Assembly (NCBI RefSeq): GCF_000429825.1
Contig: NZ_AUCP01000060.1
Span: 1-42,454, forward strand
Direction of reading: 5' to 3'
DNA: 42,454 nucleotides
Source of the DNA: Cohnella thermotolerans DSM 17683
Lineage (GTDB): Bacteria > Bacillota > Bacilli > Paenibacillales > Paenibacillaceae
The position numbers and the translations under genes are program-made. Positions 23,057 to 32,151 of the stretch are shown piece after piece (positions within the stretch are counted from its first letter, which is position 1; every line of letters begins with the position of its first letter). A model generated the notes under the pieces. It saw nothing but the letters and a program-made list of their open reading frames with translations, ran no database searches and was not told where the DNA came from.

Positions 23057-24025
23057 ATGGAATCTTCAGCCGGGCATCGCGCCAGCATTCCGATCGGAGC
23101 GGCAGGGCTGGACGCCCAGAAGCCGCTGTGGCGCAGGCGTTGGAGCAGGGATAAATATTTGTACCTGATGCTGGTTCCCGTCGCGATTTATTTCATCTTG
23201 TTCAAGTACGCGCCGCTGTTCGGCGAAGTGATGGCCTTCAAAAATTATCGGTTGTCCGAGGGGATTTGGGGAAGTCCCTGGGTCGGATTGGAGCAATTCC
23301 GGAAGCTGTTCACCAGTCCCGATTTCGTTCAAATTCTCAGAAATACGCTCCTGTTGAACCTGTACAATCTGTTGTTTGCGTTTCCCGTTCCGATCGTTCT
23401 GGCGCTGATGCTGAACGAGCTTCGTTCGGAAGTATACAAGCGAGTTTTGCAAAATCTCTTGTATATTCCGCACTTTATGTCTTGGATCGTGCTTGGCAGC
23501 ATCGTTATCGCGGTTCTGTCTCCCAGCACGGGCATCGTGAATGCGGTCCTGAAATTTTTCGGAGTGGAGCCTATCTATTTTATGGCCAGTACGTTCTGGT
23601 GGCCGATCTCCTTTGTCGGATCGAGCATCTGGCGGGATGCGGGATTCGGAACGATTCTGTACTTGGCCGCGATGGCGTCCGTGAATCCGCAGTTGTACGA
23701 AGCCGCAGCGATCGACGGAGCGAGCAGATGGCGGCAAATCTGGCATGTGACGCTCCCAGGCATTCGCAGCACGATCGCCATTTTGCTTGTTCTGCAGATG
23801 GGCCATATGATGGATGTCGGTTTCGAACAAGTGTATACGCTGCAAAATTCGGCTGTCGGCAGCGTGTCCGAAGTTATCAGCACGTATGTCTATAAACGGG
23901 GGATCGTCGGGCTGCAATACAGCTACACGACAGCGCTCGGCTTGTTTCAATCGGTCGTATCCCTGATCTTGGTCGTGGCGGTCAACCGATTCATACGGGC
24001 GATGGGGGAACGGGGGTTATGGTGA
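23057..24025 (+). CDS. lplB: ABC sugar transporter permease, LplB type
   Basis: The 322-residue protein has six predicted membrane segments after a charged N-terminus. It shows the LplB-type opening L-M-L-V-P-V-A-I-Y-F-I-L-F-K-Y-A-P-L-F-G and the permease-ATPase contact loop E-A-A-A-I-D-G-A-S-R-W-R-Q-I-W-H-V-T-L-P-G near residues 215-235. It forms half of the channel of a carbohydrate importer. LplB-type systems in this group usually take up uronic-acid-containing or plant-derived oligosaccharides and share a general ATPase (MsmX type) encoded elsewhere, which matches the lack of an ATPase gene here. GGAAAGGAG precedes the ATG. The next permease starts one base after its stop. Confidence 0.92.
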   Translation: MESSAGHRASIPIGAAGLDAQKPLWRRRWSRDKYLYLMLVPVAIYFILFKYAPLFGEVMAFKNYRLSEGIWGSPWVGLEQFRKLFTSPDFVQILRNTLLLNLYNLLFAFPVPIVLALMLNELRSEVYKRVLQNLLYIPHFMSWIVLGSIVIAVLSPSTGIVNAVLKFFGVEPIYFMASTFWWPISFVGSSIWRDAGFGTILYLAAMASVNPQLYEAAAIDGASRWRQIWHVTLPGIRSTIAILLVLQMGHMMDVGFEQVYTLQNSAVGSVSEVISTYVYKRGIVGLQYSYTTALGLFQSVVSLILVVAVNRFIRAMGERGLW

Positions 24026-24026
24026 G

Positions 24027-24899
24027 ATGATGCAGGCATCCGGATGGTTCCGTTGGTTGAACACTTTTTTGTTGGGATGTTTCGCGTGCGCCGCGTTGTT
24101 TCCGTTCATTAACATCTTGGCGGTGTCCTTCAGCAGCAGCCGCGCCATCAATGCGGGGGAAGTGTCGCTATGGCCGATCGAATTCAATCTGGACGCCTAC
24201 CGCAATTTGATTGCGGACGGGCAACTGCTGGTGGCAATGAGAAATTCGCTGGTAATCACCTTGGTCGGCACGGCCTTCAACATGCTGTTTACCGTGCTGG
24301 CCGCGTATCCGTTGTCGAAGCGGCGGCTTCAAGGAAGAAATGTCATGCTGATGGGTATTTTGTTTACGATGCTGTTCGGCGGCGGGCTCATTCCGAACTT
24401 TCTGCTGATCAGTTCGCTCGGTCTGGTCAATTCGTACTGGGGGCTTTGGCTGCCGGCGCTTATCAGCGCTTACAACATGTTTGTCATGAAATCGTTCTTC
24501 GAGGGGCTGCCGGAAGAGCTGGAGGAATCCGCAGCCATCGACGGCGCCAAGGATTGGATGATCCTGTGGAGAATCATTCTGCCGATCTCCATGCCCGTCA
24601 TTGCGGCTTTGACCCTCTTCTACGCCGTGGGATGGTGGAACAATTATTTTAATGTTCTGATCTACATCAAAAGCACCGACAAGCTGTCCCTTACGGTCAA
24701 GCTGTACCAAATGCTGCAGAACGTAAGCTCGGAGCTGCTCCGGACGACGAATGGGGAAGGCGCCTTGCAAACGACGATCACACCGGAAGGGATTCGTGCC
24801 GCATCGATCGTGATCGCAGTTTTGCCGATTCTGTGCGTGTATCCGTTCTTGCAGAAGCATTTTGTCAAAGGAGTCCTGATGGGCTCGGTGAAGGGTTGA
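24027..24899 (+). CDS. ABC sugar transporter permease, YtcP/LplC type
   Basis: The 290-residue protein has six membrane segments and the EAA loop E-E-L-E-E-S-A-A-I-D-G-A-K-D-W-M-I-L-W-R-I-I-L-P near residues 170-193. It ends with L-M-G-S-V-K-G, typical of the YtcP/LplC half of these importers. It pairs with the preceding LplB-type permease; the tight spacing (one base) suggests coupled translation. Either of two adjacent ATG codons could be the start. The next gene is the binding lipoprotein of the same system. Confidence 0.92.
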   Translation: MMQASGWFRWLNTFLLGCFACAALFPFINILAVSFSSSRAINAGEVSLWPIEFNLDAYRNLIADGQLLVAMRNSLVITLVGTAFNMLFTVLAAYPLSKRRLQGRNVMLMGILFTMLFGGGLIPNFLLISSLGLVNSYWGLWLPALISAYNMFVMKSFFEGLPEELEESAAIDGAKDWMILWRIILPISMPVIAALTLFYAVGWWNNYFNVLIYIKSTDKLSLTVKLYQMLQNVSSELLRTTNGEGALQTTITPEGIRAASIVIAVLPILCVYPFLQKHFVKGVLMGSVKG

Positions 24900-24970
24900 T
24901 GTCATAAGAGCCTCGCGGCCTTGTGATAGATTGCCAGATGATTTAAGGTAAAAAAATGAGGAGGAGTCAA

Positions 24971-26584
24971 ATGAACAGGAATTTCAAAAAATGGACAGCT
25001 GCGCTTGTGCCTTTGAGTCTGTCCGCAGCCCTATTGTTCTCCGGGTGCTCAAAAGGAAGCACGTCGGCTAACGGCGGCGCGGCTACGGACAGCGGAAGCC
25101 CTGCAGCGACGGCAGCCGGCAGCCAGGACAAGTACGACAGCTTGCCCAAAGATGTAAGCATTTCCATGTTCGACCGGGGGCAAGTGTCGAGCGATGAGGG
25201 AACGTACGAGGATAACCGTTGGGTGAAGTGGATTCGCGAGCAGTCCGGCATCAATCTAACCGTTGTGCCCGTGCCGCGCAACCAGGCGCAGGATAAGCTG
25301 AACGTGCTGATCGCATCCAATCAGGCTCCCGACTTGATCTGGGAATACGACCGCAATTACATCGGAAACCTGGTGTCGCAGGGCGTTATTCAGCCGTTGG
25401 ACGACTACATCGATAAATACAGCACGACTTACAAAAAATACCTGCAGGAAAACCCGGATTTGAAGCCGTATATTACATTCGACGGCAAGATCTATGCAAT
25501 GACGACACGCCGGACCATCAGCAGCATCGCCAATCATGGCATCTGGATCCGGCAGGACTGGCTCGACAAGCTGAAGCTGAAGACGCCGACGACCATCGAG
25601 GAATTAATCGCGGTCGCCCAGGCGTTCAAGGACGGGGATCCGGACGGCAACGGGAAAGCGGATACCGTGCCCATTGTCGGCTATACGACGAACGATGTGT
25701 ATGCCGCGCTGTTCGGCACCGACTATTACGATTGGTATCTGCAAGACGGCCAAATGAAATTCGGCCCCACGCTGGACAACTTCGGCGATGCGCTGGCTGC
25801 CGAGAAAACGATCTATGAGCAGGGATTGGCCGACAAAGAATATTTTACGGACAACGACAATTCCCGCGCAAAGCAGCTTTGGACCACGGGCAAGGCCGGC
25901 ATCCTGCTCGGCCAATGGGGAAATATGACGACCAGCCTGAACCGGGATTTGCTGACGAACGATCCGAATGCGAAGCCCGTACCGCTTGAGCCGGTAGCGA
26001 CGAAATACGGGAAGTTCGGCCTGTATCAGGAAACTCCCGCTTACATTTATGTAACCTTCAACAAAGATATGAAGAATCCGAAAGCCGCCATGGAATATTT
26101 GGACTGGTTGATGGATAAAGGCTGGTTTACGCTGACCAACGGCCAGGAGGGTGTTCATTATAAACTGGTGAACGGCGTGCCGCAGCAACTGGATGCGGAT
26201 AAATTCGCGAAAGAAGTGAAATACGCGAACGAATACGCGGTGCTCAAACCGGCGGAGGAAAAACCGGAAGACCTGATTGTCAAAGCGGCGCAGGATCCGC
26301 TGTCCCAGCAGTTGGCAAAGCTGGAGGCCGATTCGCTTCAAATCGCTTTGAAAAACAAATTCCGGCGCGATATTCCGTATCAGCCGAACATTACCGAGAT
26401 TAACGAACTGAAGTCGTCGTTCCTGAAGACCGTTCTTGATATCCGTGCGAAGACCGTTACCCGCAAGGATTATACGGCGGAAGAAGCTCTCGCGGATATC
26501 CGCAAAGAATGGAAGCGCTTAGGCGGCGACCAAGCCGAACAATTGGCGCAGGAATGGTACGAGAAGAATAAGGCGAATTTCTAA
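24971..26584 (+). CDS. Extracellular oligosaccharide-binding lipoprotein, LplA type
   Basis: The 537-residue protein has a lipoprotein signal ending in the lipobox L-F-S-G-C, so Cys is lipidated and the protein is anchored outside the membrane. A Ser/Gly/Ala-rich linker leads into a type-1 solute-binding fold with the LplA-family features R-G-Q-V...N-R-W-V-K-W-I, F-D-G-K-I-Y-A-M, W-I-R-Q-D-W-L-D-K-L and D-P-D-G-N-G-K-A-D-T, the last a calcium-loop-like stretch common in this family. It delivers the oligosaccharide to the two upstream permeases. The ATG at 24971 has a GAGGAG site; an earlier start would add five residues in front of the signal. Confidence 0.92.
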   Translation: MNRNFKKWTAALVPLSLSAALLFSGCSKGSTSANGGAATDSGSPAATAAGSQDKYDSLPKDVSISMFDRGQVSSDEGTYEDNRWVKWIREQSGINLTVVPVPRNQAQDKLNVLIASNQAPDLIWEYDRNYIGNLVSQGVIQPLDDYIDKYSTTYKKYLQENPDLKPYITFDGKIYAMTTRRTISSIANHGIWIRQDWLDKLKLKTPTTIEELIAVAQAFKDGDPDGNGKADTVPIVGYTTNDVYAALFGTDYYDWYLQDGQMKFGPTLDNFGDALAAEKTIYEQGLADKEYFTDNDNSRAKQLWTTGKAGILLGQWGNMTTSLNRDLLTNDPNAKPVPLEPVATKYGKFGLYQETPAYIYVTFNKDMKNPKAAMEYLDWLMDKGWFTLTNGQEGVHYKLVNGVPQQLDADKFAKEVKYANEYAVLKPAEEKPEDLIVKAAQDPLSQQLAKLEADSLQIALKNKFRRDIPYQPNITEINELKSSFLKTVLDIRAKTVTRKDYTAEEALADIRKEWKRLGGDQAEQLAQEWYEKNKANF

Positions 26585-26614
26585 CGAAACGGACAACGAG
26601 CGGGGGAACAGAGC

Positions 26615-28966
26615 ATGGGCATCTTGCGGAATCAATCGACAAAAAAAACCGTGATCGTGCTGTTATTGCTCCTGTTCCTCGTCGTTTCCATGATCTCCTT
26701 TTTATCGTATCGAGTGGCGACCAACCGGCTGAAATACGAGTCGACGAGCACCCATATGGCGCTGCTCAGTCAGATCGACAACAAGATGGAGCTCGTTCTT
26801 CAGGAGATCAACAAAGAGTCGATCGATATTCTCGGGAACGAGGATGTCAAGAGGTTTTTCGATGATAATTTGAACGACCAGGAGAGCCTCGACAATACCT
26901 ACCGGCTCAACAATTACTTCGCCCGCTTCGTCAACGCCGGCGAATACGTGTATTCCGTCGATTTGTATTCGTACGTCCGGAAGCGGCTCTTCTCGGGAAG
27001 CCCGTTGAACGACGGGCATATCACGGAGGATGATGATTGGATCCGTCCGTTCGAGAAGTTTGACGGTTATTCGAGTTGGCTGCCGACACGGAAGCTGTTG
27101 CTCAACGAATCGAATTTTCCGATCTACCGGAACGTTGTGACCCTCGTCCGCTCCTATCCGCTTATTCATTCGCCGGGTTACCGGCGCGGGGCGGTGGCGA
27201 TCAACATCAAGGAAGATGCGCTTTATCGTTTGCTGACGGATGCCAATAATCGAAGCCTGGGCAGTCTCTATCTCCTGGATCCGAACGGACATGTCGTATC
27301 GAGCGCGGATAAAAAGTTGGTCGGACAGGATATGCATCAATCGGACATTATGGCGAAGGTTCTGCAAGGCGAGCGTGAAGGGCATTTTCAAGCGACGTTC
27401 GAGCATGTGCCGAGTTCGGTGTTTTATGTGACATCGGCTTATACCGGCTGGAAAATCGTCAATATCGTGCCCGACGTCCAATTGGACCAGCCGCTCATCA
27501 CGGTCAGGAACGCCTTGATGGTCATTGCCGTGATTCTGTTTGCAGTAGCCGGCCTCATGACCGTATTGGTCGGCCGGTGGACGTTCAAACCGCTGAATCG
27601 GTTGATCGCCAACCTGTCCAAGAAGATGAAAGCCCATCCTCTGTATGCCTTATCCGACTGGGATACGGGCAACGAGTTTACCAATTTCGAGAACATGGTG
27701 CAGCATATTTTGTCGGACAGCGAAAGGCTGCAGATGCAGATCAAGGTAAGCAAACCGATCATGAAATGGCGGCTTCTGATGGAGCTCTTAACCGATTATC
27801 ACGCAAATAACCGGTCTGTCTCGCAGTATATGGAGATGGTCGGCGTGCAGCTGTATCGGAACCGTTTTATCGTCATGAGCGTGGAGTTCGACCGAAAATC
27901 GGAAATCGCGTCAAGCCGGGATTTGCATCTTTACGCTTACGCCTTATGCAACGTCGCGGAAGAACTGATCAATGCGGAAAGCAAAGGTGCGGCCATCGAA
28001 TGGGAGGACGGCCAATGCGCCATTATTCTCAGTTTCGAAGACGATGATTCCGGAGAGCATTCGCTGTACGCCATGGCCGTAGCCGATATGCTGAAAAATT
28101 ACATTCAGGGGCATTTCAAAAAGACGGTGACGATCGGAATCGGCCCGGAGGTTTATCGGATGGAGGACATTCATCTGTCCCACAAGCAATCGATGGAAGC
28201 GCTGAAGTATAAGCTGGTCATGGGACCCAACGCGATTATTACCGCCGACGATATTCCCGATTACAGCGCGGAAGAGTTTCATCGTTTGTTCGCGTTTACC
28301 GACAACATGATCGACTCCATCAAAGTTCTCGATGAAGAGAAGCTGCGCCAGCAGGTGCGGGAATGGTTCGATTCGCTGGCCTCCTCCAATGTGCGGCCCG
28401 ATATCATCAAGCAGCTTGTCGTGCAGCTGCTTATGAAAGCGGCTGTTGTGGCAAGCGACATCGGGGTGCCGCGAGAGGACCTGGCCCCCGCGCAGAAAGT
28501 CAATGAAACGCTGGAGCAATATGAAAGCCTGGAGCAGATCGCGGATTTTGTCACCGGTATCTTGGCCGATTTTATCGATCGAATCCGAACTCGGCGACAC
28601 AATCGGGAGAAAAACGAAGCGATCGAAAAAATCCTGCGCTATATCCAGAAAAATTACATGAGCCATGAAATGTCCCTGAGTTATCTATCATCCCAATTTC
28701 ATATCAGCGTCTCCCACCTGAGCAAAATGTTTAAAGACTACACCGGCGGCAACTTTATCGATTACCTGATGGAGATCCGGATCGGCAAAGCCAAAGAGAT
28801 GCTTGCCCGCGGCAACGGGAAAATCCGCGACATTGCCGAATCGGTAGGATACAACAACGTCAACAGCTTCACCCGCATCTTTAAAAAGATAACCGGCCTG
28901 ACCCCGAGCGAATATCGGGAGCGGGAATGGGACAAAGAGGAAGAGAGAGAGGACCGCGCACTGTAA
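26615..28966 (+). CDS. Membrane-bound AraC-family regulator with extracellular sensor (YesS-like)
   Basis: The 783-residue protein has a membrane segment at about 12-32, an extracellular Cache-like sensor region of about 260 residues and a second membrane segment near 300-322 (M-V-I-A-V-I-L-F-A-V-A-G-L-M-T-V-L-V). A HAMP-like stretch and a long cytoplasmic linker follow. The C-terminal AraC DNA-binding domain (about 683-776) has M-S-L-S-Y-L-S-S-Q-F-H-I-S-V-S-H-L-S-K and I-R-D-I-A-E-S-V-G-Y-N-N-V-N-S-F-T-R. It senses a ligand outside the cell and binds DNA from the membrane, like B. subtilis YesS. It sits 30 bases after the binding-protein gene and 30 before the hydrolase gene, so it most likely regulates this operon. 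Confidence 0.9.
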   Translation: MGILRNQSTKKTVIVLLLLLFLVVSMISFLSYRVATNRLKYESTSTHMALLSQIDNKMELVLQEINKESIDILGNEDVKRFFDDNLNDQESLDNTYRLNNYFARFVNAGEYVYSVDLYSYVRKRLFSGSPLNDGHITEDDDWIRPFEKFDGYSSWLPTRKLLLNESNFPIYRNVVTLVRSYPLIHSPGYRRGAVAINIKEDALYRLLTDANNRSLGSLYLLDPNGHVVSSADKKLVGQDMHQSDIMAKVLQGEREGHFQATFEHVPSSVFYVTSAYTGWKIVNIVPDVQLDQPLITVRNALMVIAVILFAVAGLMTVLVGRWTFKPLNRLIANLSKKMKAHPLYALSDWDTGNEFTNFENMVQHILSDSERLQMQIKVSKPIMKWRLLMELLTDYHANNRSVSQYMEMVGVQLYRNRFIVMSVEFDRKSEIASSRDLHLYAYALCNVAEELINAESKGAAIEWEDGQCAIILSFEDDDSGEHSLYAMAVADMLKNYIQGHFKKTVTIGIGPEVYRMEDIHLSHKQSMEALKYKLVMGPNAIITADDIPDYSAEEFHRLFAFTDNMIDSIKVLDEEKLRQQVREWFDSLASSNVRPDIIKQLVVQLLMKAAVVASDIGVPREDLAPAQKVNETLEQYESLEQIADFVTGILADFIDRIRTRRHNREKNEAIEKILRYIQKNYMSHEMSLSYLSSQFHISVSHLSKMFKDYTGGNFIDYLMEIRIGKAKEMLARGNGKIRDIAESVGYNNVNSFTRIFKKITGLTPSEYREREWDKEEEREDRAL

Positions 28967-28995
28967 ATCCTTAGACGGATAAGGGAGGAAAAATA

Positions 28996-31953
28996 ATGTT
29001 CTCCAATAAACCGGTCGTACGTCTGATGGTCTGGCTGCTCGTCCTGCTGCTGTCGCTTCCTTCTTTTTCAGGGGTGGTGAAAGCGGATACAAGCGAAGGG
29101 CTTGTCGATGATCTGGATAATTTCAATTCCATCTACAGTCATACCGCAAATCTCGTACTGGACTCGTCCAACGCTCAGAATATGGGGGGCGATCTGAAGC
29201 GAATCACCCGCAACAGCACGGACACGGGATCATTGGTCTATAAAACGGATTATGACATCACCTCGTTCACCGTTCCCGCTTATTTCTGGACCGGCACTCC
29301 GGTGATCGATGTCCGGTTTTACGGATCCGCGGACGGCGTCGATTATACGCCGGTGACGCCGAAGATTTATACGTCGGGCCCGTCGGTGGCAAGCTGGCAG
29401 ATGTATGTCTATGAGGCCTTCGGTCTGCCGGCGGGAACGCGGTATTTGAAAATACAGCTGTTAGGCGATGTGAAGTATTGGACCCCGCAAATATCCAAGG
29501 TCATCCTCAATCTCAACACGGCGTCTGTGGAACCCAACCCTCCGTCGGAAACGGTCATTGACGGATCGCAAACGCTTGTCTTGTCCACCGCTACGCCGGG
29601 AGCAGCCATCTATTACAAGAGAAATACGGATACCGCGTATCAATTGTACCAAGCGCCAATCATCCTTACTACGGGTGTGGCGATCGACACGTACGCGCAG
29701 AAAGAAGGTCTTTCTCCCAGCTTTGTCCAAACGCTCTACTACCCTTCCAAGTCCGATTGGCAGATCGACCGGTACGGTCAGGTCATCAAAGCGGATTTTC
29801 CCGAGAAAGTGACGGATGACGCGCAGCTGACGCAAGATGCGGCGGATGATCAGAGCTACTATGACAGCTTGCAGGTTCCAAGCGATCGTGACGCATACGG
29901 GGGCCTGAAGGACAGCGCTCAGCCGTACGGATTGACCGCTACCGGCTTCTTTAGCATACAGCAAACCAACAACGGCCGGACGGTCATGGTTACGCCGGAC
30001 GGAAATGTCTTCTACAGTCTCGGCGTGAACGGGATTACGACCAATGAGACTTATGTCCAAACCAGCGGAAGGAAGAATCAGTTCGAATGGATTCCGCCGC
30101 AGAGCGGGGAGTTTGCCTCGGCTTTCCGCGCGAGCAGTACGGATTTCTCTTACTATATTGCGAACCGTATCCGGAAATTCGGCGCCCCGTACGATGACGG
30201 GCAGTTTGTCAAGCAAGGCATGGATCGGATTCAAAAGTGGGGCTTCAATACGGTCGGGTCCTGGTCCGGCAACTACGCCGCCGAATACGGCATGCCGCAT
30301 GTGAACATGCTGCCGACCTCGAGCATGGATTGGGCCCAGGTGGACGGCATGCATTACTTCGATATTTTCGCGGACGGAGCCGAGCAGAAGATCGACGAAG
30401 CGTTCGCCGCGAAATTGCCGGCCAATCGTGACGATCCCACGCTTATCGGTTATTTTATAGACAACGAAATTCAATACCAGAACATATTGACGGTCATTCC
30501 GCAAGCGAAAGCGAGCAAGGTCGCGTCCAAGCGCAAGCTGGTCGATCTGCTGAGCGAATGGTATAACGGAGACATCTCCGCGTTCAACAGCGCTTGGGGA
30601 ACGTCGTTCGCGAGCTTCGACGAGATGTATGAGGCCGCATTGCCCGTGAAAACGCAGCAGGCGCAAGACGATCTTTACTCGTTCGTCAGCGTGTATGCGG
30701 ATACGCTGTACGGCACGATCGCAACGATTTTCCGCAAATACGATCCGAATCATCTGCTGCTGGGCGACCGCTGGTTGAAAAATACGGTTCAGAACGCCAG
30801 AATTCGCGATATTCTCTCGGAGGCCGCGGGCAAATACCTCGATGTCATCAGCTATAACTATTATTCGAAAAATCTGAGCGTCAGCCAGCTGCAGGCTATT
30901 CACGACAAATCCGGCGGAAAGCCGATTATGATTACCGAGTTCAACTACGGCACGGCGGAGCAGGGACTGAATTCCGGCGTAATCCCGGTGGAGACGCAGG
31001 ACGAGCGGCAGCTTCGCTACCGGAATTACGTGGAACTGGCCGCTTCGCTCGGATACGTGGTCGGCACGCATTGGTTCAATTACGTCGATCAGCCGGCCGC
31101 CGGACGCTGGTGGGAAGGAACGACCGGAGAACGGTACAACACCGGGCTGATCAATGTGGCCGACCGTCCTTATAAGCAGTTCCTGCAAGGCGTAAAACAG
31201 AGCAACGACGAGATATACGACGTCCTTCTCGGCAATCGCGAGCCCTTCCAATACGACTTCGGAGAAGTCGAGCGTCCGGCCAACCGCACTATCGATATCG
31301 CCTATACGTCCAGTCCGATGCTGATCGACGGCATTCGCGACGAAGGATACGATTCTTCGCATCAAGTGCGGCTAAAATATGGAGACCTGGTGGTCGGAAC
31401 CGGCGGTTCCGACATGCAAGCCGGCTATGATTTCGCTTGGGATCAGTCGAATCTGTACGTGTTCGCCGATGTGACGGATCCTACGCCCATGAAAAATCCG
31501 TTTCGCGACAGCAATGTGTGGAAGGGAGACGGGGTCGAGCTGTTCGTCGGGCCGGATCAGCTTGATGTCCGCCAGGGTCTGCTCGTCTCCGACCGGCAGT
31601 TGATCCTAAGCGCGGGAGCGGATGACGGGTCCTATTATTGGCGGTGGTTCAATACTTCCCAGCAATCTCCCATTTCTATGGTTGTTCGCAAGCATGACGA
31701 CGGCGGCGGCTATTCACTGGAAGCAAGCATTCCGTGGGAAGCCTTGAGCCTGACGCCTGAGGAAGGGAAAAGCCTGCTGTTCGACTTCGGCTTCGACGAC
31801 AGCGAGGACGGCGTAAGGCGGATCCGGCAGTGGCTGTGGAACGGGATGGACGGCAATGCCAGCAATCGCGGATACTGGGGGACGGCGACGCTGACGGGCG
31901 GTCCGGATAGGTTCATTCCGCCACAAGACCCCCTCGCCCGCGCCTTGGAATAA
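28996..31953 (+). CDS. Secreted multidomain glycoside hydrolase, clan GH-A, agarase/GH50-like
   Basis: The 985-residue protein has a signal peptide (cleavage after V-K-A near residue 31). A beta-sandwich domain at about 32-175 is followed by a chitobiase/CHB_HEX-type domain at about 178-250 (S-T-A-T-P-G-A-A-I-Y-Y). A TIM-barrel catalytic domain runs from about 310 to 735. The last domain (768-975) is CBM9/DOMON-like (I-D-G-I-R-D-E, D-V-T-D-P-T-P, W-K-G-D-G-V-E-L-F). The barrel has V-T-P-D-G-N-V-F-Y-S-L-G-V-N-G near its start, the acid/base candidate E491 in Y-F-I-D-N-E and the nucleophile candidate E648 in M-I-T-E-F-N-Y-G. This spacing and the opening block are agarase/GH50-like, suggesting exo-action on a beta-galactan-like chain, but the true substrate is open. 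AGGGAGG lies before the ATG. Confidence 0.8.
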   Translation: MFSNKPVVRLMVWLLVLLLSLPSFSGVVKADTSEGLVDDLDNFNSIYSHTANLVLDSSNAQNMGGDLKRITRNSTDTGSLVYKTDYDITSFTVPAYFWTGTPVIDVRFYGSADGVDYTPVTPKIYTSGPSVASWQMYVYEAFGLPAGTRYLKIQLLGDVKYWTPQISKVILNLNTASVEPNPPSETVIDGSQTLVLSTATPGAAIYYKRNTDTAYQLYQAPIILTTGVAIDTYAQKEGLSPSFVQTLYYPSKSDWQIDRYGQVIKADFPEKVTDDAQLTQDAADDQSYYDSLQVPSDRDAYGGLKDSAQPYGLTATGFFSIQQTNNGRTVMVTPDGNVFYSLGVNGITTNETYVQTSGRKNQFEWIPPQSGEFASAFRASSTDFSYYIANRIRKFGAPYDDGQFVKQGMDRIQKWGFNTVGSWSGNYAAEYGMPHVNMLPTSSMDWAQVDGMHYFDIFADGAEQKIDEAFAAKLPANRDDPTLIGYFIDNEIQYQNILTVIPQAKASKVASKRKLVDLLSEWYNGDISAFNSAWGTSFASFDEMYEAALPVKTQQAQDDLYSFVSVYADTLYGTIATIFRKYDPNHLLLGDRWLKNTVQNARIRDILSEAAGKYLDVISYNYYSKNLSVSQLQAIHDKSGGKPIMITEFNYGTAEQGLNSGVIPVETQDERQLRYRNYVELAASLGYVVGTHWFNYVDQPAAGRWWEGTTGERYNTGLINVADRPYKQFLQGVKQSNDEIYDVLLGNREPFQYDFGEVERPANRTIDIAYTSSPMLIDGIRDEGYDSSHQVRLKYGDLVVGTGGSDMQAGYDFAWDQSNLYVFADVTDPTPMKNPFRDSNVWKGDGVELFVGPDQLDVRQGLLVSDRQLILSAGADDGSYYWRWFNTSQQSPISMVVRKHDDGGGYSLEASIPWEALSLTPEEGKSLLFDFGFDDSEDGVRRIRQWLWNGMDGNASNRGYWGTATLTGGPDRFIPPQDPLARALE

Positions 31954-31961
31954 CTTCCCGC

Positions 31962-31983
31962 CCCGGCTCGATTTCGAGCCGGG
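31962..31983 (+). terminator. Terminator of the transporter-hydrolase operon
   Basis: CCCGGCTCG, loop ATTT, CGAGCCGGG, followed by ATTTTTAT, ten bases past the hydrolase stop. It marks the end of the 23,057-31,953 operon. Confidence 0.85.
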
Positions 31984-32151
31984 ATTTTTATGGTGGCTTC
32001 GCCGCAAAAATGGTGTGCGATCGCAAAAGATAAAGGCTGCTAGAGAATAAAAAAGGCGCAAGGGAACAAAAAGAAGCGGTTTTAACCTGCATCGGGCGGT
32101 GATAGTTTATCTGTATCTTAACGTAAAATGCATCGAAGGGAGACTGCGGAT

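Noticed and set aside
29461..31365. 634-residue minus-strand open frame inside the hydrolase gene
   Set aside because: Antisense shadow: the plus-strand protein has a clear signal peptide, domains and catalytic residues.
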